From: Streptomyces fildesensis
GTDB taxonomy: Bacteria > Actinomycetota > Actinomycetes > Streptomycetales > Streptomycetaceae
Direction of reading: 5' to 3'
DNA length: 64,000 nt
NCBI RefSeq assembly: GCF_016107395.1
Contig: NZ_JAAIKO010000002.1
Coordinates: 1-64,000, forward strand
Positions 39,538-47,749 of this stretch are shown piece after piece (the first letter of the stretch is position 1; each line of letters starts with the position of its first letter). The notes below the pieces were generated by a model that saw only the letters and a list, made by a program, of their open reading frames with translations, ran no database searches and was not told where the DNA came from. The translations under genes and the position numbers were made by a program.

Positions 39538-41757
39538 ATGAAGGACAATCTCGCGGCACGGCTCGGTGCGTGGAGCGCCGGTCACCGCAAGACGGCGATC
39601 ATCGGCTGGCTGCTGTTCGTGGTGGTGGCCTCGGTCATCGGCGGCATGGTCGGTACGACGCAGATGAAGTCGTACGAGAACGGCGCCGGCGATTCGGCCG
39701 CCGCCGACCGGATCCTGGCGGAGCACGGCCTGGAGCACCCTGCCGGGGAGATGGTCCTGGTCCGCTCCGAGGGCCCGGGACAGTGGAAGGCGGCGGCGAA
39801 GGCGGTCGCCGAAGGGGTCGGCGCCACCGGCGAGGTCGGGACCGTACAGGCGGCGCTGCCGTCCCAGGACGGCCGTTCCGCGCTGATCCGCTTCGAGATG
39901 AAGGGCAAGCAGGAGGACGCGGGCGACCGCGTGCAGCCGGTGCTCGACGCCGTGCAGAAGGTCCGCGACGGCCATCAGGACGTCCTGATCGACGAGTTCG
40001 GGGACGCCAGCGCCGGCAAGTGGCTCGGCGACGTCATCACCAAGGACTTCGCGAAGGCCGAGTGGACGGCCGTCCCGCTCGCGCTCGGCATCCTGCTGGT
40101 CGCCTTCGGCGCCCTGGTCGCCGCGCTGCTGCCGGTCGGGCTCGCGGTCACCGCGTTCATCGGGGCCGGCGGCCTGCTGGCGCTCGGCAGCCACAAGCTG
40201 CACATCTTCGAATCCACCAGCTCCGTGATGCTGCTGATGGGCCTGGCCGTCGGCGTCGACTACTGCCTGTTCTACCTGCGCCGCGAGCGGGACGAGCGGG
40301 CCACGGGACACGACGCCGAGACCGCGCTGCGGATCGCCGCGGCCACCAGCGGCCGGGCGGTACTGGTCTCCGGGCTGACGGTCATGGTCGCGATGGCGGG
40401 CATGTTCCTGTCCGGCCTGCTGCTCTTCAAGGGCTTCGCGATGGCGACGATCCTCGTCGTGTTCACCGCGATGCTCGGCTCGGTGACGGTACTGCCCGCC
40501 CTGCTGTCACTGCTCGGCGACCGGGTCGAGCGGGGCCGGCTGCCGCGCTTCGGCCGCGCGTCCCGGGCCCGCCGTGCCCACAGGAGCCGGCATCCCGCGG
40601 GCCGTATCTCCGGCGCCGTGCTGCGGCCCGTCATCGCCCGGCCCAAGATCTTCGCGGTGCTGGGCGCCGGAGTGCTGCTGGCGCTGGCCGTCCCCGCGCT
40701 GGGGATGCACACCGAGTCGCTGGGCATGGACAAGCAACTGCCGGCCGACGCCCCGCTGCGCACCGCCTTCGAGCAGATCACCACGGACTTCCCCGGCGGT
40801 CCCGCACCGGCCAGGATCGTCGTGCAGGCCCCGGACATCGAGGCGCCCGGCGTCAAGGCCGCGATCGCCGGCTTCACGGCGAAGGCCGCCGCGTCGGACG
40901 AGTTCGGCAAGGGCGTCACCACCGCGGTCCACGCGGAGCAGGACATCGCGGTGATCGAGGTGCCGCTCGCGGGGAACGGCAGCGACGCCGTCTCCGAGCA
41001 CGCCCTGGCCACCCTGCGCGACGACCTGGTGCCGCACACCCTGGGCCCGGTCGCCGAGCACGCCTACGTCACGGGTGATCTGGCCGGTTCCGTCGACTTC
41101 AACGGCCAGCTGAAGAGCGGCATCGTCCCGGTCTTCGTCTTCATCATGGGCGTGACGTTCCTGCTGATGCTGTTCAGCTTCCGCTCGGTGACGGTGGCGG
41201 TCACCTCCATCCTCCTCAACCTGCTGTCGGTGGGCGCCGCGTTCGGTGTCATGACCGCGGTCTTCCAGCACGGCTGGGGCGCGTCCCTGGTCGGCACGGA
41301 ATCGGTGGGCGCGATCGAGGGCTGGATGCCGCTGTTCGTCCTGGTGGTCCTGTTCGGCCTGTCGATGGACTACCACGTGTTCGTCGTGTCCCGGATCCGC
41401 GAGGCCCGCGACCGGGGGATGAGCACCACCGAGGCGGTCCGCGACGGGGTGCGCTCCACGGCGGGCGCGGTCACCAGCGCCGCCGCGATCATGGTCGCGA
41501 TCTTCGCGGTCTTCGCCACGCTGTCGATGCAGGACATGAAGCAGATGGGCGTCGGCCTGGCCGTGGCGGTGTTCCTGGACGCCACCGTGGTGCGGGTGCT
41601 GTTGCTCCCGTCGGTGATGGTCCTGCTCGGCGAGCGCAACTGGTACCTGCCGCGGTGGCTGGGCCGGCTGCCGAAGATGTCCCATGGCGAGGAGGCCGTC
41701 CCGGCCCCGCCCGCCCGGGACGCGTACGCCGCGGGCGCGCCCACCGGCGTCCGCTGA
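39538..41757 (+). CDS. MMPL-family (RND) transporter
   Basis: A 739-residue membrane transporter with two repeats of one segment, an extracytoplasmic loop and five segments, typical of MMPL proteins. Conserved pieces include AVGVDYCLFYLRRERDER in repeat 1 and FGLSMDYHVFVVSRIREA in repeat 2. It would export a lipid or hydrophobic compound using the proton gradient. The ATG at 39538 has GGGGGAG upstream; an open frame extending left to 37,933 is an artefact. It diverges from the histidine kinase, which may control it. A perfect terminator follows. Confidence 0.9.
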   Translation: MKDNLAARLGAWSAGHRKTAIIGWLLFVVVASVIGGMVGTTQMKSYENGAGDSAAADRILAEHGLEHPAGEMVLVRSEGPGQWKAAAKAVAEGVGATGEVGTVQAALPSQDGRSALIRFEMKGKQEDAGDRVQPVLDAVQKVRDGHQDVLIDEFGDASAGKWLGDVITKDFAKAEWTAVPLALGILLVAFGALVAALLPVGLAVTAFIGAGGLLALGSHKLHIFESTSSVMLLMGLAVGVDYCLFYLRRERDERATGHDAETALRIAAATSGRAVLVSGLTVMVAMAGMFLSGLLLFKGFAMATILVVFTAMLGSVTVLPALLSLLGDRVERGRLPRFGRASRARRAHRSRHPAGRISGAVLRPVIARPKIFAVLGAGVLLALAVPALGMHTESLGMDKQLPADAPLRTAFEQITTDFPGGPAPARIVVQAPDIEAPGVKAAIAGFTAKAAASDEFGKGVTTAVHAEQDIAVIEVPLAGNGSDAVSEHALATLRDDLVPHTLGPVAEHAYVTGDLAGSVDFNGQLKSGIVPVFVFIMGVTFLLMLFSFRSVTVAVTSILLNLLSVGAAFGVMTAVFQHGWGASLVGTESVGAIEGWMPLFVLVVLFGLSMDYHVFVVSRIREARDRGMSTTEAVRDGVRSTAGAVTSAAAIMVAIFAVFATLSMQDMKQMGVGLAVAVFLDATVVRVLLLPSVMVLLGERNWYLPRWLGRLPKMSHGEEAVPAPPARDAYAAGAPTGVR

Positions 41758-41776
41758 GCACCACCGGCGACAGCAC

Positions 41777-41819
41777 AACGGCTGAGGGGCCCGTCGACTC
41801 GACGGGCCCCTCAGCCGTT
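41777..41819. terminator. Perfect bidirectional terminator between MMPL gene and glnII
   Basis: Two 21-bp arms centred on C41798 pair without mismatch (AACGGCTGAGGGG outer part), and the plus-strand side ends in GTT. It serves both convergent genes. Confidence 0.9.
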
Positions 41820-41838
41820 GTCATGCAGCGGTGAAAGC

Positions 41839-42858
41839 TCAGACCTGGCCGGCCTTCTCCAGCGCGGTGCAGCAGGTCTCGACGATGAGGCGGGTCACGA
41901 CGTACGGGTCGACGTTCGCGTTCGGACGCCGGTCCTCGATGTAGCCCTTCTGCTCGACCTCGACCTGCCACGGGATGCGGACCGAGGCGCCGCGGTCGGA
42001 GACGCCGTAGCTGTACTCGTTCCACGGGGCGGTCTCGTGCAGACCGGTCAGGCGCTCGTCGATGCCGGCGCCGTAGTTCTTGACGTGGTCGAGCGGCTTG
42101 CTGCCCTCACCGAGGGACTCGCAGGCGGTGATGATCGCCTCGTAGCCCTCGCGCATGGCCTTGGTGGAGAAGTTGGTGTGCGCGCCCGCGCCGTTCCAGT
42201 CGCCCTTGACCGGCTTCGGGTCGAGGGTGGCGGAGACGTTGAAGTCCTCGGCGGTGCGGTACAGCAGCCAGCGCGCGATCCACAGCTGGTCGGAGACCTC
42301 CAGCGGCGAGACCGGGCCGACCTGGAACTCCCACTGGCCGGGCATGACCTCGGCGTTGATGCCGGAGATCGCCAGGCCCGCGGTGAGACAGTTCTCCAGG
42401 TGCTTCTCGACGATGTCGCGGCCGAAGATCTCGTCGGAGCCGACACCGCAGTAGTAGCCGCCCTGCGCGGCGGGGAAGCCGGCGACGGGGAAGCCGAGCG
42501 GCCGGGCGCCGTCGAAGAAGGTGTACTCCTGCTCGATGCCGAAGATCGGCTCCTGGCCGGCGAACTGCTCGGCGATCGGGGTGAGCAGCGCACGGGTGTT
42601 GCTCTCGTGCGGCGTCATGTCGGTGTTGAGCACCTCGCACATGACGAGGACGTCGGCGCCGCCGCGGATCGGGTCCGGGCAGGAGAACACCGGCTTGAGC
42701 ACGCGGTCCGATGCGTGACCCACGGCCTGGTTGGTGCTGGAACCGTCGAAGCCCCAGGTCGGGAGCTCGGCGCCGTCGGCCAGGATCCTCGTCTTGGAGC
42801 GAAGCTTGGCGGTCGGCGAGGTGCCGTCGATCCAGATGTACTCAGCCTTGTAGGTCAC
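41839..42858 (-). CDS. glnII: Glutamine synthetase type II
   Basis: Makes glutamine from glutamate, ammonia and ATP. At 339 residues it has the short eukaryote-like GSII form: YIWIDGT near the start, WGFDGSSTNQA, the metal/glutamate site FGIEQEYTFFDG, NGAGAHTNFST and the terminal DRRPNANVDPYVVTRLI. It lacks the adenylylation loop of GSI, so GlnE should not modify it. The GTG at 42858 has AAAGGATG upstream. A four-half-site GlnR operator lies 112 bp upstream. Like GlnII of S. coelicolor it should be induced in nitrogen limitation. Confidence 0.95.
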   Translation of the reverse strand: MTYKAEYIWIDGTSPTAKLRSKTRILADGAELPTWGFDGSSTNQAVGHASDRVLKPVFSCPDPIRGGADVLVMCEVLNTDMTPHESNTRALLTPIAEQFAGQEPIFGIEQEYTFFDGARPLGFPVAGFPAAQGGYYCGVGSDEIFGRDIVEKHLENCLTAGLAISGINAEVMPGQWEFQVGPVSPLEVSDQLWIARWLLYRTAEDFNVSATLDPKPVKGDWNGAGAHTNFSTKAMREGYEAIITACESLGEGSKPLDHVKNYGAGIDERLTGLHETAPWNEYSYGVSDRGASVRIPWQVEVEQKGYIEDRRPNANVDPYVVTRLIVETCCTALEKAGQV

Positions 42859-42969
42859 GGGGCGCCATCCTTTAACAAGCCACTGTCTTCGCGGGTGCAG
42901 TAGTGCACTGAAACGAGGGGTGTCGGCCGAGCGCCGTTGATCGAGCCGGTGGCAGCATGGCAAGAACGT

Positions 42970-43007
42970 TTTTCCCGGCTGTGTCCCTTGTGTTAACCCC
43001 GTGTGAA
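42970..43007 (-). promoter_or_regulatory. GlnR operator of glnII
   Basis: On the minus strand the half-sites TTCAC, TTAAC, GACAC and GAAAA are spaced exactly by 6 nt each. They fit the actinomycete GlnR pattern GTNAC-N6-GAAAC repeated twice. The operator overlaps the last codons and TAA stop of the upstream rhomboid-like gene. Binding is inferred from pattern and from known GlnR control of glnII. Confidence 0.7.
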
Positions 43008-43640
43008 CGCACCGTTGTGACCTGCGCCCAGACCGAGCAGCACTGCTGCCAGATGCCCGGCGTCGGTGAACGTACGCCCCTCCCGCACCAGGGGTCGCAC
43101 GACGAGCCCCAGGACGCCGGCCGCCGCCACCGCCCGTGCGGCGCGGTGCGGGAGCGAGGCGGCGGCGGCCCCGAGCACCGCGTTCAGGCCGTAGCTGGCT
43201 CCGACGTCCACCGCCGACCGCGTCTCCTTCGAGGCGTCCGTGGCGCGGAGGCCGCCGTATACCAACAGGCTCGCCCCGAGGTGGCCGAACGCGAACACCG
43301 CGGCCGTCCGGCGCGATCCCCAGACGGTCTCGGCCCCGCCGAGAATGCCCAACAGTATTGCCCCGTGCGCCGGATCGAGGGGCTCTTCCACGAGAAACGC
43401 GCTGGTCAGAAGGGTGTGCCAGCGACCGGCCCGCAGGTTGTCGACATTGGTGGAGTGCGCGCGCAGCACCGCCTGGCGGTCCGCCTCCGGCAACGGGCGC
43501 AGCGCGTACGCCCCGGACTGCACGGCGGCCACATAGGCCGAGGACGCCCAAGGCGCCCTGCGGGCGAGGGCGAGCGGCCGGGCGCCGGGGCGGCCTCCAG
43601 AGGTTCCGAGGCGGCGTCCGGGGAGATCAAAGGTGGGCAT
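42993..43640 (-). CDS. Rhomboid-like membrane protein
   Basis: A 215-residue protein with a basic N-terminal part and about five hydrophobic segments. RAGRWHTLLTSAFLVEEP resembles the early rhomboid loop, and YGLNAVLGAAAASLP replaces the serine GxSG motif with Gly-Leu-Asn. An Asp-Ala-Gly-His motif (FTDAGHLAAVLLG) keeps the second His. It looks like the Streptomyces rhomboid-like (PF20401 type) group, which may be inactive. The stop codon is part of the glnII operator. Confidence 0.75.
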   Translation of the reverse strand: MPTFDLPGRRLGTSGGRPGARPLALARRAPWASSAYVAAVQSGAYALRPLPEADRQAVLRAHSTNVDNLRAGRWHTLLTSAFLVEEPLDPAHGAILLGILGGAETVWGSRRTAAVFAFGHLGASLLVYGGLRATDASKETRSAVDVGASYGLNAVLGAAAASLPHRAARAVAAAGVLGLVVRPLVREGRTFTDAGHLAAVLLGLGAGHNGAFTRG

Positions 43641-43670
43641 CGGTCCATCATCACTGAGTACGCTGCCGAC

Positions 43671-44030
43671 ATGCCGCACATAGCCGTGGACTACTCCGCC
43701 ACCCTCACCGACACCTTCGACCGCCAGGGCTTCGCACAGGCCCTGCACCCGCTGGTCGCCAAGATCGCGGACGCGCAGGTGTCCGGCTGCAAGACCCGCT
43801 TCCGCCCGCTGGACGAGATCGTCATCTCGGACGGCGGGACCGCCGAGGCGATGATCCACATCCAGGTCGCGCTGCTGGACGGCCGCACCCCCGAGACGAA
43901 GCTGGAGCTGAGCACCGCGGTGCTCGCCCTCGCCCGCGAGCACACCGCCGCGACGCCCGGCCTGACCGTCCACAGCTCCGTCGAGATCCGTGACCTCGAC
44001 CGCGCGAGCTACCAGCGGCACTCCTCATGA
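43671..44030 (+). CDS. 5-carboxymethyl-2-hydroxymuconate isomerase-like protein
   Basis: A 119-residue small protein of the CHMI/tautomerase superfamily. It starts MPHIAVDYSA, so Pro1 after Met removal would be the catalytic base; FRPLDEIVISDGGTAEAMIHIQVALLDGRTPETK is the usual body, read as separate strands. In homoprotocatechuate breakdown this fold isomerises a ring-opened product, but no other genes of that pathway are here. Its stop overlaps the next gene's ATG (ATGA). Confidence 0.85.
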   Translation: MPHIAVDYSATLTDTFDRQGFAQALHPLVAKIADAQVSGCKTRFRPLDEIVISDGGTAEAMIHIQVALLDGRTPETKLELSTAVLALAREHTAATPGLTVHSSVEIRDLDRASYQRHSS

Positions 44031-44914
44031 CGTTCCGCGTCGGCCTGCTCGGCACCGGCCCCTGGGCGGAGATCGCCCACGCGCCCGCCCTGAGCGGCCA
44101 CCCCGGGGTCGAGTTCACCGGCGTATGGGGCCGCAGGCCGGAGGCCGCGGCTGACCTGGCGGCGCGCTTCGACACCCGCGCCTATGACGACGTGGACGCC
44201 CTGATCGCGGACGTGGACGCCGTCGCGATCGCGCTGCCCCCGGACGTCCAGGCCCCGCTGGCCGCCCGCGCCGCCGCGGCCGGCCGCCATCTGCTGCTCG
44301 ACAAGCCGCTCGCGGCGACCGTCGGTGAAGCACGCGCGGTCGTCGAGGCCGCCGAGGCGTCCGGCGTCGCGTCCGTCGTCCTCTTCACCGTCCGCTTCGA
44401 CCGGACGACGGGGGAGTGGGTCGACGAGCAGGCCGCCGCGGGCGGCTGGTTCACCGGCCGCGCCGACTGGCTCGGCTCGGTCTTCGCCGGCGGCGACAGC
44501 CCGTTCGCGGCCTCCCCGTGGCGCCGCGAGAAGGGCGCGCTGTGGGACGTCGGACCGCATGCCCTGTCCGTGCTCCTGCCGGTGTTCGGCGACGTCACCG
44601 ATGTCGCGGCCGTCAGCGGCAGCGGCGACACCGTCCATCTGGCGCTGCGCCACGCGGGCGGGGCGGCCAGCACCGCCACCCTCAGCCTGACCGCACCGGA
44701 ACCGGCCGCCGGAGTCACCGTCGAACTGCGCGGTGAGCGCGGTGTGCTCACGCTCCCCGAACTCGGCGAGGGAGCGGTGGAGGCGCTGCACCACGCCATC
44801 GACGCCCTGATCACCGCCGCCCGCACCGGACAACCGCACCCCTGCGACGCGCGCTTCGCGCTGCGCGTCACCGAGACGCTCGCCGCGGTGGAGGAAGCCC
44901 TCGCCAAGCGCTGA
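44027..44914 (+). CDS. Gfo/Idh/MocA-family oxidoreductase
   Basis: A 295-residue NAD(P)-dependent dehydrogenase with an N-terminal Rossmann fold (VGLLGTGPWAEIAHAPAL), the conserved DKPLAATV segment containing the catalytic-site Lys, and a C-terminal alpha/beta domain with KGALWDVGPHALSVLLP. Family members oxidise or reduce sugars and inositols. It overlaps the CHMI-like gene by 4 bp, so they are co-translated. The substrate is not evident. Confidence 0.87.
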   Translation: MTFRVGLLGTGPWAEIAHAPALSGHPGVEFTGVWGRRPEAAADLAARFDTRAYDDVDALIADVDAVAIALPPDVQAPLAARAAAAGRHLLLDKPLAATVGEARAVVEAAEASGVASVVLFTVRFDRTTGEWVDEQAAAGGWFTGRADWLGSVFAGGDSPFAASPWRREKGALWDVGPHALSVLLPVFGDVTDVAAVSGSGDTVHLALRHAGGAASTATLSLTAPEPAAGVTVELRGERGVLTLPELGEGAVEALHHAIDALITAARTGQPHPCDARFALRVTETLAAVEEALAKR

Positions 44915-45010
44915 CGGACCGGAAGCCGGGCGGGTCGGAGCAACCCGCCCGGCACCGACCTTCGGCCTACGCCCTAGCCGTCCGCCGCCCGCGTGTCTAT
45001 CGTCGAAGAC

Positions 45011-45442
45011 ATGGCTGCGGACTGGTGGTCGATCGAGATCCTCAACGCCAGGACCTCCGCCGCACAGTGGCGCGATGCCCATGCGGAGTCGCTCATTGAA
45101 TCGGCGGTCACCAACGGCGCGTTGAGCTGGGAGTGGCATGCCCACTCCTGGGGCGTCGTGCTCGAGGTCCGTTTCCGCGAGGAATGGCAGTGGGAGGCCT
45201 GGCGCCAACTGCCCGGCACGCTGGCCGCGCTCGACGCCGCGCCCGACCCGGTCAACGGCCTCCTGGTGCACCGCGGACACGGTGGTGCGTCCGGCGACCG
45301 CTCGCCGCGCCGGCCCCGCATCACCCCGAGCGCCGGAGCCGTCGTACTGCCGGAACCCGAGGCCGCCGACCTCGCCCCGGAGCCGCTGTACAACGCCGCC
45401 CAGCCCGCCGGCGGACTCTTCGTGGCGGCGTCCCGGTCCTAG
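45011..45442 (+). CDS. Conserved hypothetical protein
   Basis: A 143-residue protein rich in Trp and Glu at its start (WWSIEILNARTSAAQWRDAH, SWEWHAHSWGVVLEV). The last third is Pro/Ala-rich. Similar proteins are widespread in Streptomyces without known role. The ATG at 45011 is preferred to GTG 44993 by position of the conserved part. It ends on CTAG, 17 bp before a MITE. Confidence 0.6.
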   Translation: MAADWWSIEILNARTSAAQWRDAHAESLIESAVTNGALSWEWHAHSWGVVLEVRFREEWQWEAWRQLPGTLAALDAAPDPVNGLLVHRGHGGASGDRSPRRPRITPSAGAVVLPEPEAADLAPEPLYNAAQPAGGLFVAASRS

Positions 45443-45458
45443 GTTCTGCCGGCCGCGG

Positions 45459-45639
45459 CTAGGGCGTGTTTCGAAAGGAGCGCCGTTCGCCCGGAGGGCG
45501 TGGCCCACGGCGTCTGGTGCGTGCGCTCGCAAGGCGGAGGGTCGTCCTTGTACTGGACGTACGTGGACGAGCCCGACAACGCCGCGAGGGCGCGTGCCAG
45601 GCGTCGTGGGCCAGGCGGGACTTTCGCAACACGGCCTAG
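45459..45639. mobile_element. MITE-like element with 19-bp terminal inverted repeats
   Basis: A 181-bp non-coding unit. The left end CTAGGGCGTGTTTCGAAAG and the right end read in reverse, CTAGGCCGTGTTGCGAAAG, differ at two of 19 positions. CTAG at both ends may be the target duplication, as made by some IS5-family elements. No transposase is encoded, so it would depend on a related insertion sequence elsewhere. A 52-bp relative stands at 36,196-36,247. The right CTAG is the stop codon of the globin gene. Confidence 0.78.
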
Positions 45640-46121
45640 TGCTTCTTCAGGCCGTCCCAGCCCCACTGCGGCACCGGACCCGGGTTGCCCGGCTCGACGC
45701 CCGGCTGTGAGACCGACCGCGCGATCCGCGTCCCCCACTCGATGTACTCGGCGAAGCGCTGCTGCAGCAGCTCGTCGTCGGGCAGTTCCTTCGCGGCCGT
45801 GGCGATCATCAACTCGGCCCAACGGGCGCGCTGTTCCTCCGTGATGGACAGCCCCAGGTGGTTGCGGATCAGACCGGGGTGGCCGCCCAGCTCGGCGGTG
45901 TAGCCGGCCGGGCCGCCGAAGACCTCGGACATCCACACCGCGACATGCTCGACGTGCGTCGGGGTGAAGTGCGCGAAGACCGGGGCGAGCAGCGGATCGG
46001 CGCGTACCACCACGTAGAAGGACTCGGTCAGCCTGCGCAGGCCGTCGATACCGCCCAGCGCCTCGTAGAAACTGCCGCGCTCCGCGCCCTCGCCGCCGGT
46101 CGCGGCCGGCTGGGCGCTCAT
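45636..46121 (-). CDS. Truncated (group II-like) haemoglobin
   Basis: A 161-residue 2-on-2 globin. FYEALGGIDGLRRLTESFY is the usual helix A/B start, followed by an F-helix region with the proximal His (GGHPGLIRNHLGLSI), and LMIATAAKEL. It binds O2 or NO and may protect respiration. Its ATG overlaps the monooxygenase stop (ATGA), and both are on one operon. The stop TAG at 45636-45638 lies within the end of the MITE, so the last residues (GWDGLKKH) were possibly shaped by the insertion. Confidence 0.87.
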   Translation of the reverse strand: MSAQPAATGGEGAERGSFYEALGGIDGLRRLTESFYVVVRADPLLAPVFAHFTPTHVEHVAVWMSEVFGGPAGYTAELGGHPGLIRNHLGLSITEEQRARWAELMIATAAKELPDDELLQQRFAEYIEWGTRIARSVSQPGVEPGNPGPVPQWGWDGLKKH

Positions 46122-46432
46122 GCCCGGTCCCCGGAGATCACGGAGGTGCGCTCGTAGTGCTTCATCTCCTCGATGTCGCCGATGTACGGGCGGATCGCGG
46201 CCAGGAACGGCGGGAACTGCGGCCCACCGCGAAAGCCCTGCTCATGGGCCTCCACCGAGGTCCATTCGATACGGAGGATGTAGCGGTCGGGCTCCTCGAC
46301 GCCGTGCGAGAGCTCGTAGCCCAGACACTGCGGCGCGAGGTCCAGCTGCTCGGCGGCGGTCGCGTAGGCCTTCTCGAATTCGGGACGGCGGCCCGGGTCG
46401 GTGATGCGGTAGCGGATGTATTCGACGGTCAT
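46118..46432 (-). CDS. Antibiotic-biosynthesis monooxygenase (ABM) domain protein
   Basis: A 104-residue dimeric alpha/beta-barrel-type protein: YIRYRITDPGRRPEFEKAYA at the start, YELSHGVEEPDRYILRIEWTS in the centre, and a terminal helix ending in MKHYERT. ABM proteins include quinone-forming monooxygenases and haem-degrading enzymes. Being coupled to a globin, a role with haem or reactive oxygen is a fair guess. AAGGA precedes the ATG. Confidence 0.85.
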   Translation of the reverse strand: MTVEYIRYRITDPGRRPEFEKAYATAAEQLDLAPQCLGYELSHGVEEPDRYILRIEWTSVEAHEQGFRGGPQFPPFLAAIRPYIGDIEEMKHYERTSVISGDRA

Positions 46433-46633
46433 CGTGCATCCTTCTTCGCTCAGGATCGGGGATTCCGCGACGGGATCTCGGCGGGATCTTCGGCCAGGAT
46501 CACCCGCCGGGCCCCGGAAACCACGGTCTTTCGCGGTCGGCGGATCAAGCGGATGGCGGGAATCCGCCCTATGGAGCCCCTAGTGCGCCGGACCGCGGGA
46601 AGAAGCCGCGGGCTCCGGGCCTTGTAACCGGGT

Positions 46634-47668
46634 ATGACGGCTATGAAGGCAATCGTTCACACCAGCACCGGCGGACCGGACGTACTGTCCCTGACCGAGC
46701 GCCCGATTCCGGCGCCGGGACCGGGGGAGGTCCGGGTCAGGGTCCATGTCTCGGGCGTCAATCCCACGGACTGGAAGTCGCGCCAGGGTGCGACGGGCGG
46801 GCCGGACGACGGCGCCGAGCAGGTCCCGAACCAGGACGGCGCCGGCGTGATCGACGCAGTGGGCAAGGGCGTGGCGCCCGAGCGCGTCGGGCAGCGGGTG
46901 TGGATCTGGGAGGCGGCCTGGCAGCGCAGCGAGGGCACCGCGCAGGAGTACGTGGTGCTCCCGGACCGGCAGGCCGTGTTCCTGCCCGGCGAGGCGTCCT
47001 TCGACCTCGGCGCGAGCCTCGGCATCCCGGCGCTGACCGCGCACCGCACCCTCACGCTCGCGGACGGCGGACCCGACCGCCTCGCCCCCGGCACGCTCGA
47101 CGGCCGCACCGTACTGGTCGCGGGTGGCGCGGGCGCGGTCGGCAACGCGGCGATCCAGCTGGCGCGCTGGGCCGGGGCCACGGTGGTGACAACGGTCAGC
47201 AGCACGCGGAAGGCCGAACTCGCCCGCGCCGCCGGTGCCCACCACGTCATCGACTACCGCACCCAGGACGCCGCCGCGACGATCCGGCTCCTGGTGCCCG
47301 ACGGCGTCGACATCATCGTCGAGGTCGCCCCCGCCGTGAACGCCGTCATCGACCACGCCGTCGCCGCGCCGAACGCGGTCATCGCGTTCTACGCCAACAA
47401 CGGCGGTGACGAGATCACCGTCCCGGTCCGGCAGGCGATGGTGCCCAACCTGCGCTGGCAGGGCGTCCTCGTCTACACCGTCCCCGAGCGGGCGAAGGCC
47501 GACGCCGTCGCCGATGTGTCGGCCGCCGTCGCGGACGGCGCGCTGCGCGTCGGCGAGGACGCCGGGCTGCCGCTGCACCGCTTCCCGCTGGAGAAGACGG
47601 GCGACGCGCATGCCGCCGTCGAGAACAACGCGGTCGGCAAGGTCCTCATCGATGTGGCCGCCGGATGA
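46634..47668 (+). CDS. Zinc-free NADPH:quinone oxidoreductase (MDR family)
   Basis: A 344-residue medium-chain reductase. The N-terminal GroES-like domain (PGPGEVRVRVHVSGVNPTDW) is followed by a Rossmann fold with VLVAGGAGAVGNAAIQLARW for NADPH. The catalytic zinc Cys are missing, so it is the zeta-crystallin type that reduces quinones or enones. MTAMKA has two possible ATG codons. The 3' end is a tandem duplication of 15 bp that includes the stop. Confidence 0.87.
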   Translation: MTAMKAIVHTSTGGPDVLSLTERPIPAPGPGEVRVRVHVSGVNPTDWKSRQGATGGPDDGAEQVPNQDGAGVIDAVGKGVAPERVGQRVWIWEAAWQRSEGTAQEYVVLPDRQAVFLPGEASFDLGASLGIPALTAHRTLTLADGGPDRLAPGTLDGRTVLVAGGAGAVGNAAIQLARWAGATVVTTVSSTRKAELARAAGAHHVIDYRTQDAAATIRLLVPDGVDIIVEVAPAVNAVIDHAVAAPNAVIAFYANNGGDEITVPVRQAMVPNLRWQGVLVYTVPERAKADAVADVSAAVADGALRVGEDAGLPLHRFPLEKTGDAHAAVENNAVGKVLIDVAAG

Positions 47669-47749
47669 GTGGCCGCCGGATGAGCGGCACGGCCCGGGCA
47701 CAACTTGGAGTGGCACGACTCGGAGTGGCACGGCTCGGAGCGGCATGGC
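47654..47749. repeat. Two 15-bp tandem repeats between convergent stop codons
   Basis: GTGGCCGCCGGATGA occurs twice in tandem at 47654-47668 and 47669-47683; the first contains the stop of the quinone oxidoreductase. Units of the TCGGAGTGGCACGGC type repeat three times at 47705-47749, ending directly at the stop of the S66 peptidase gene. Confidence 0.8.
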
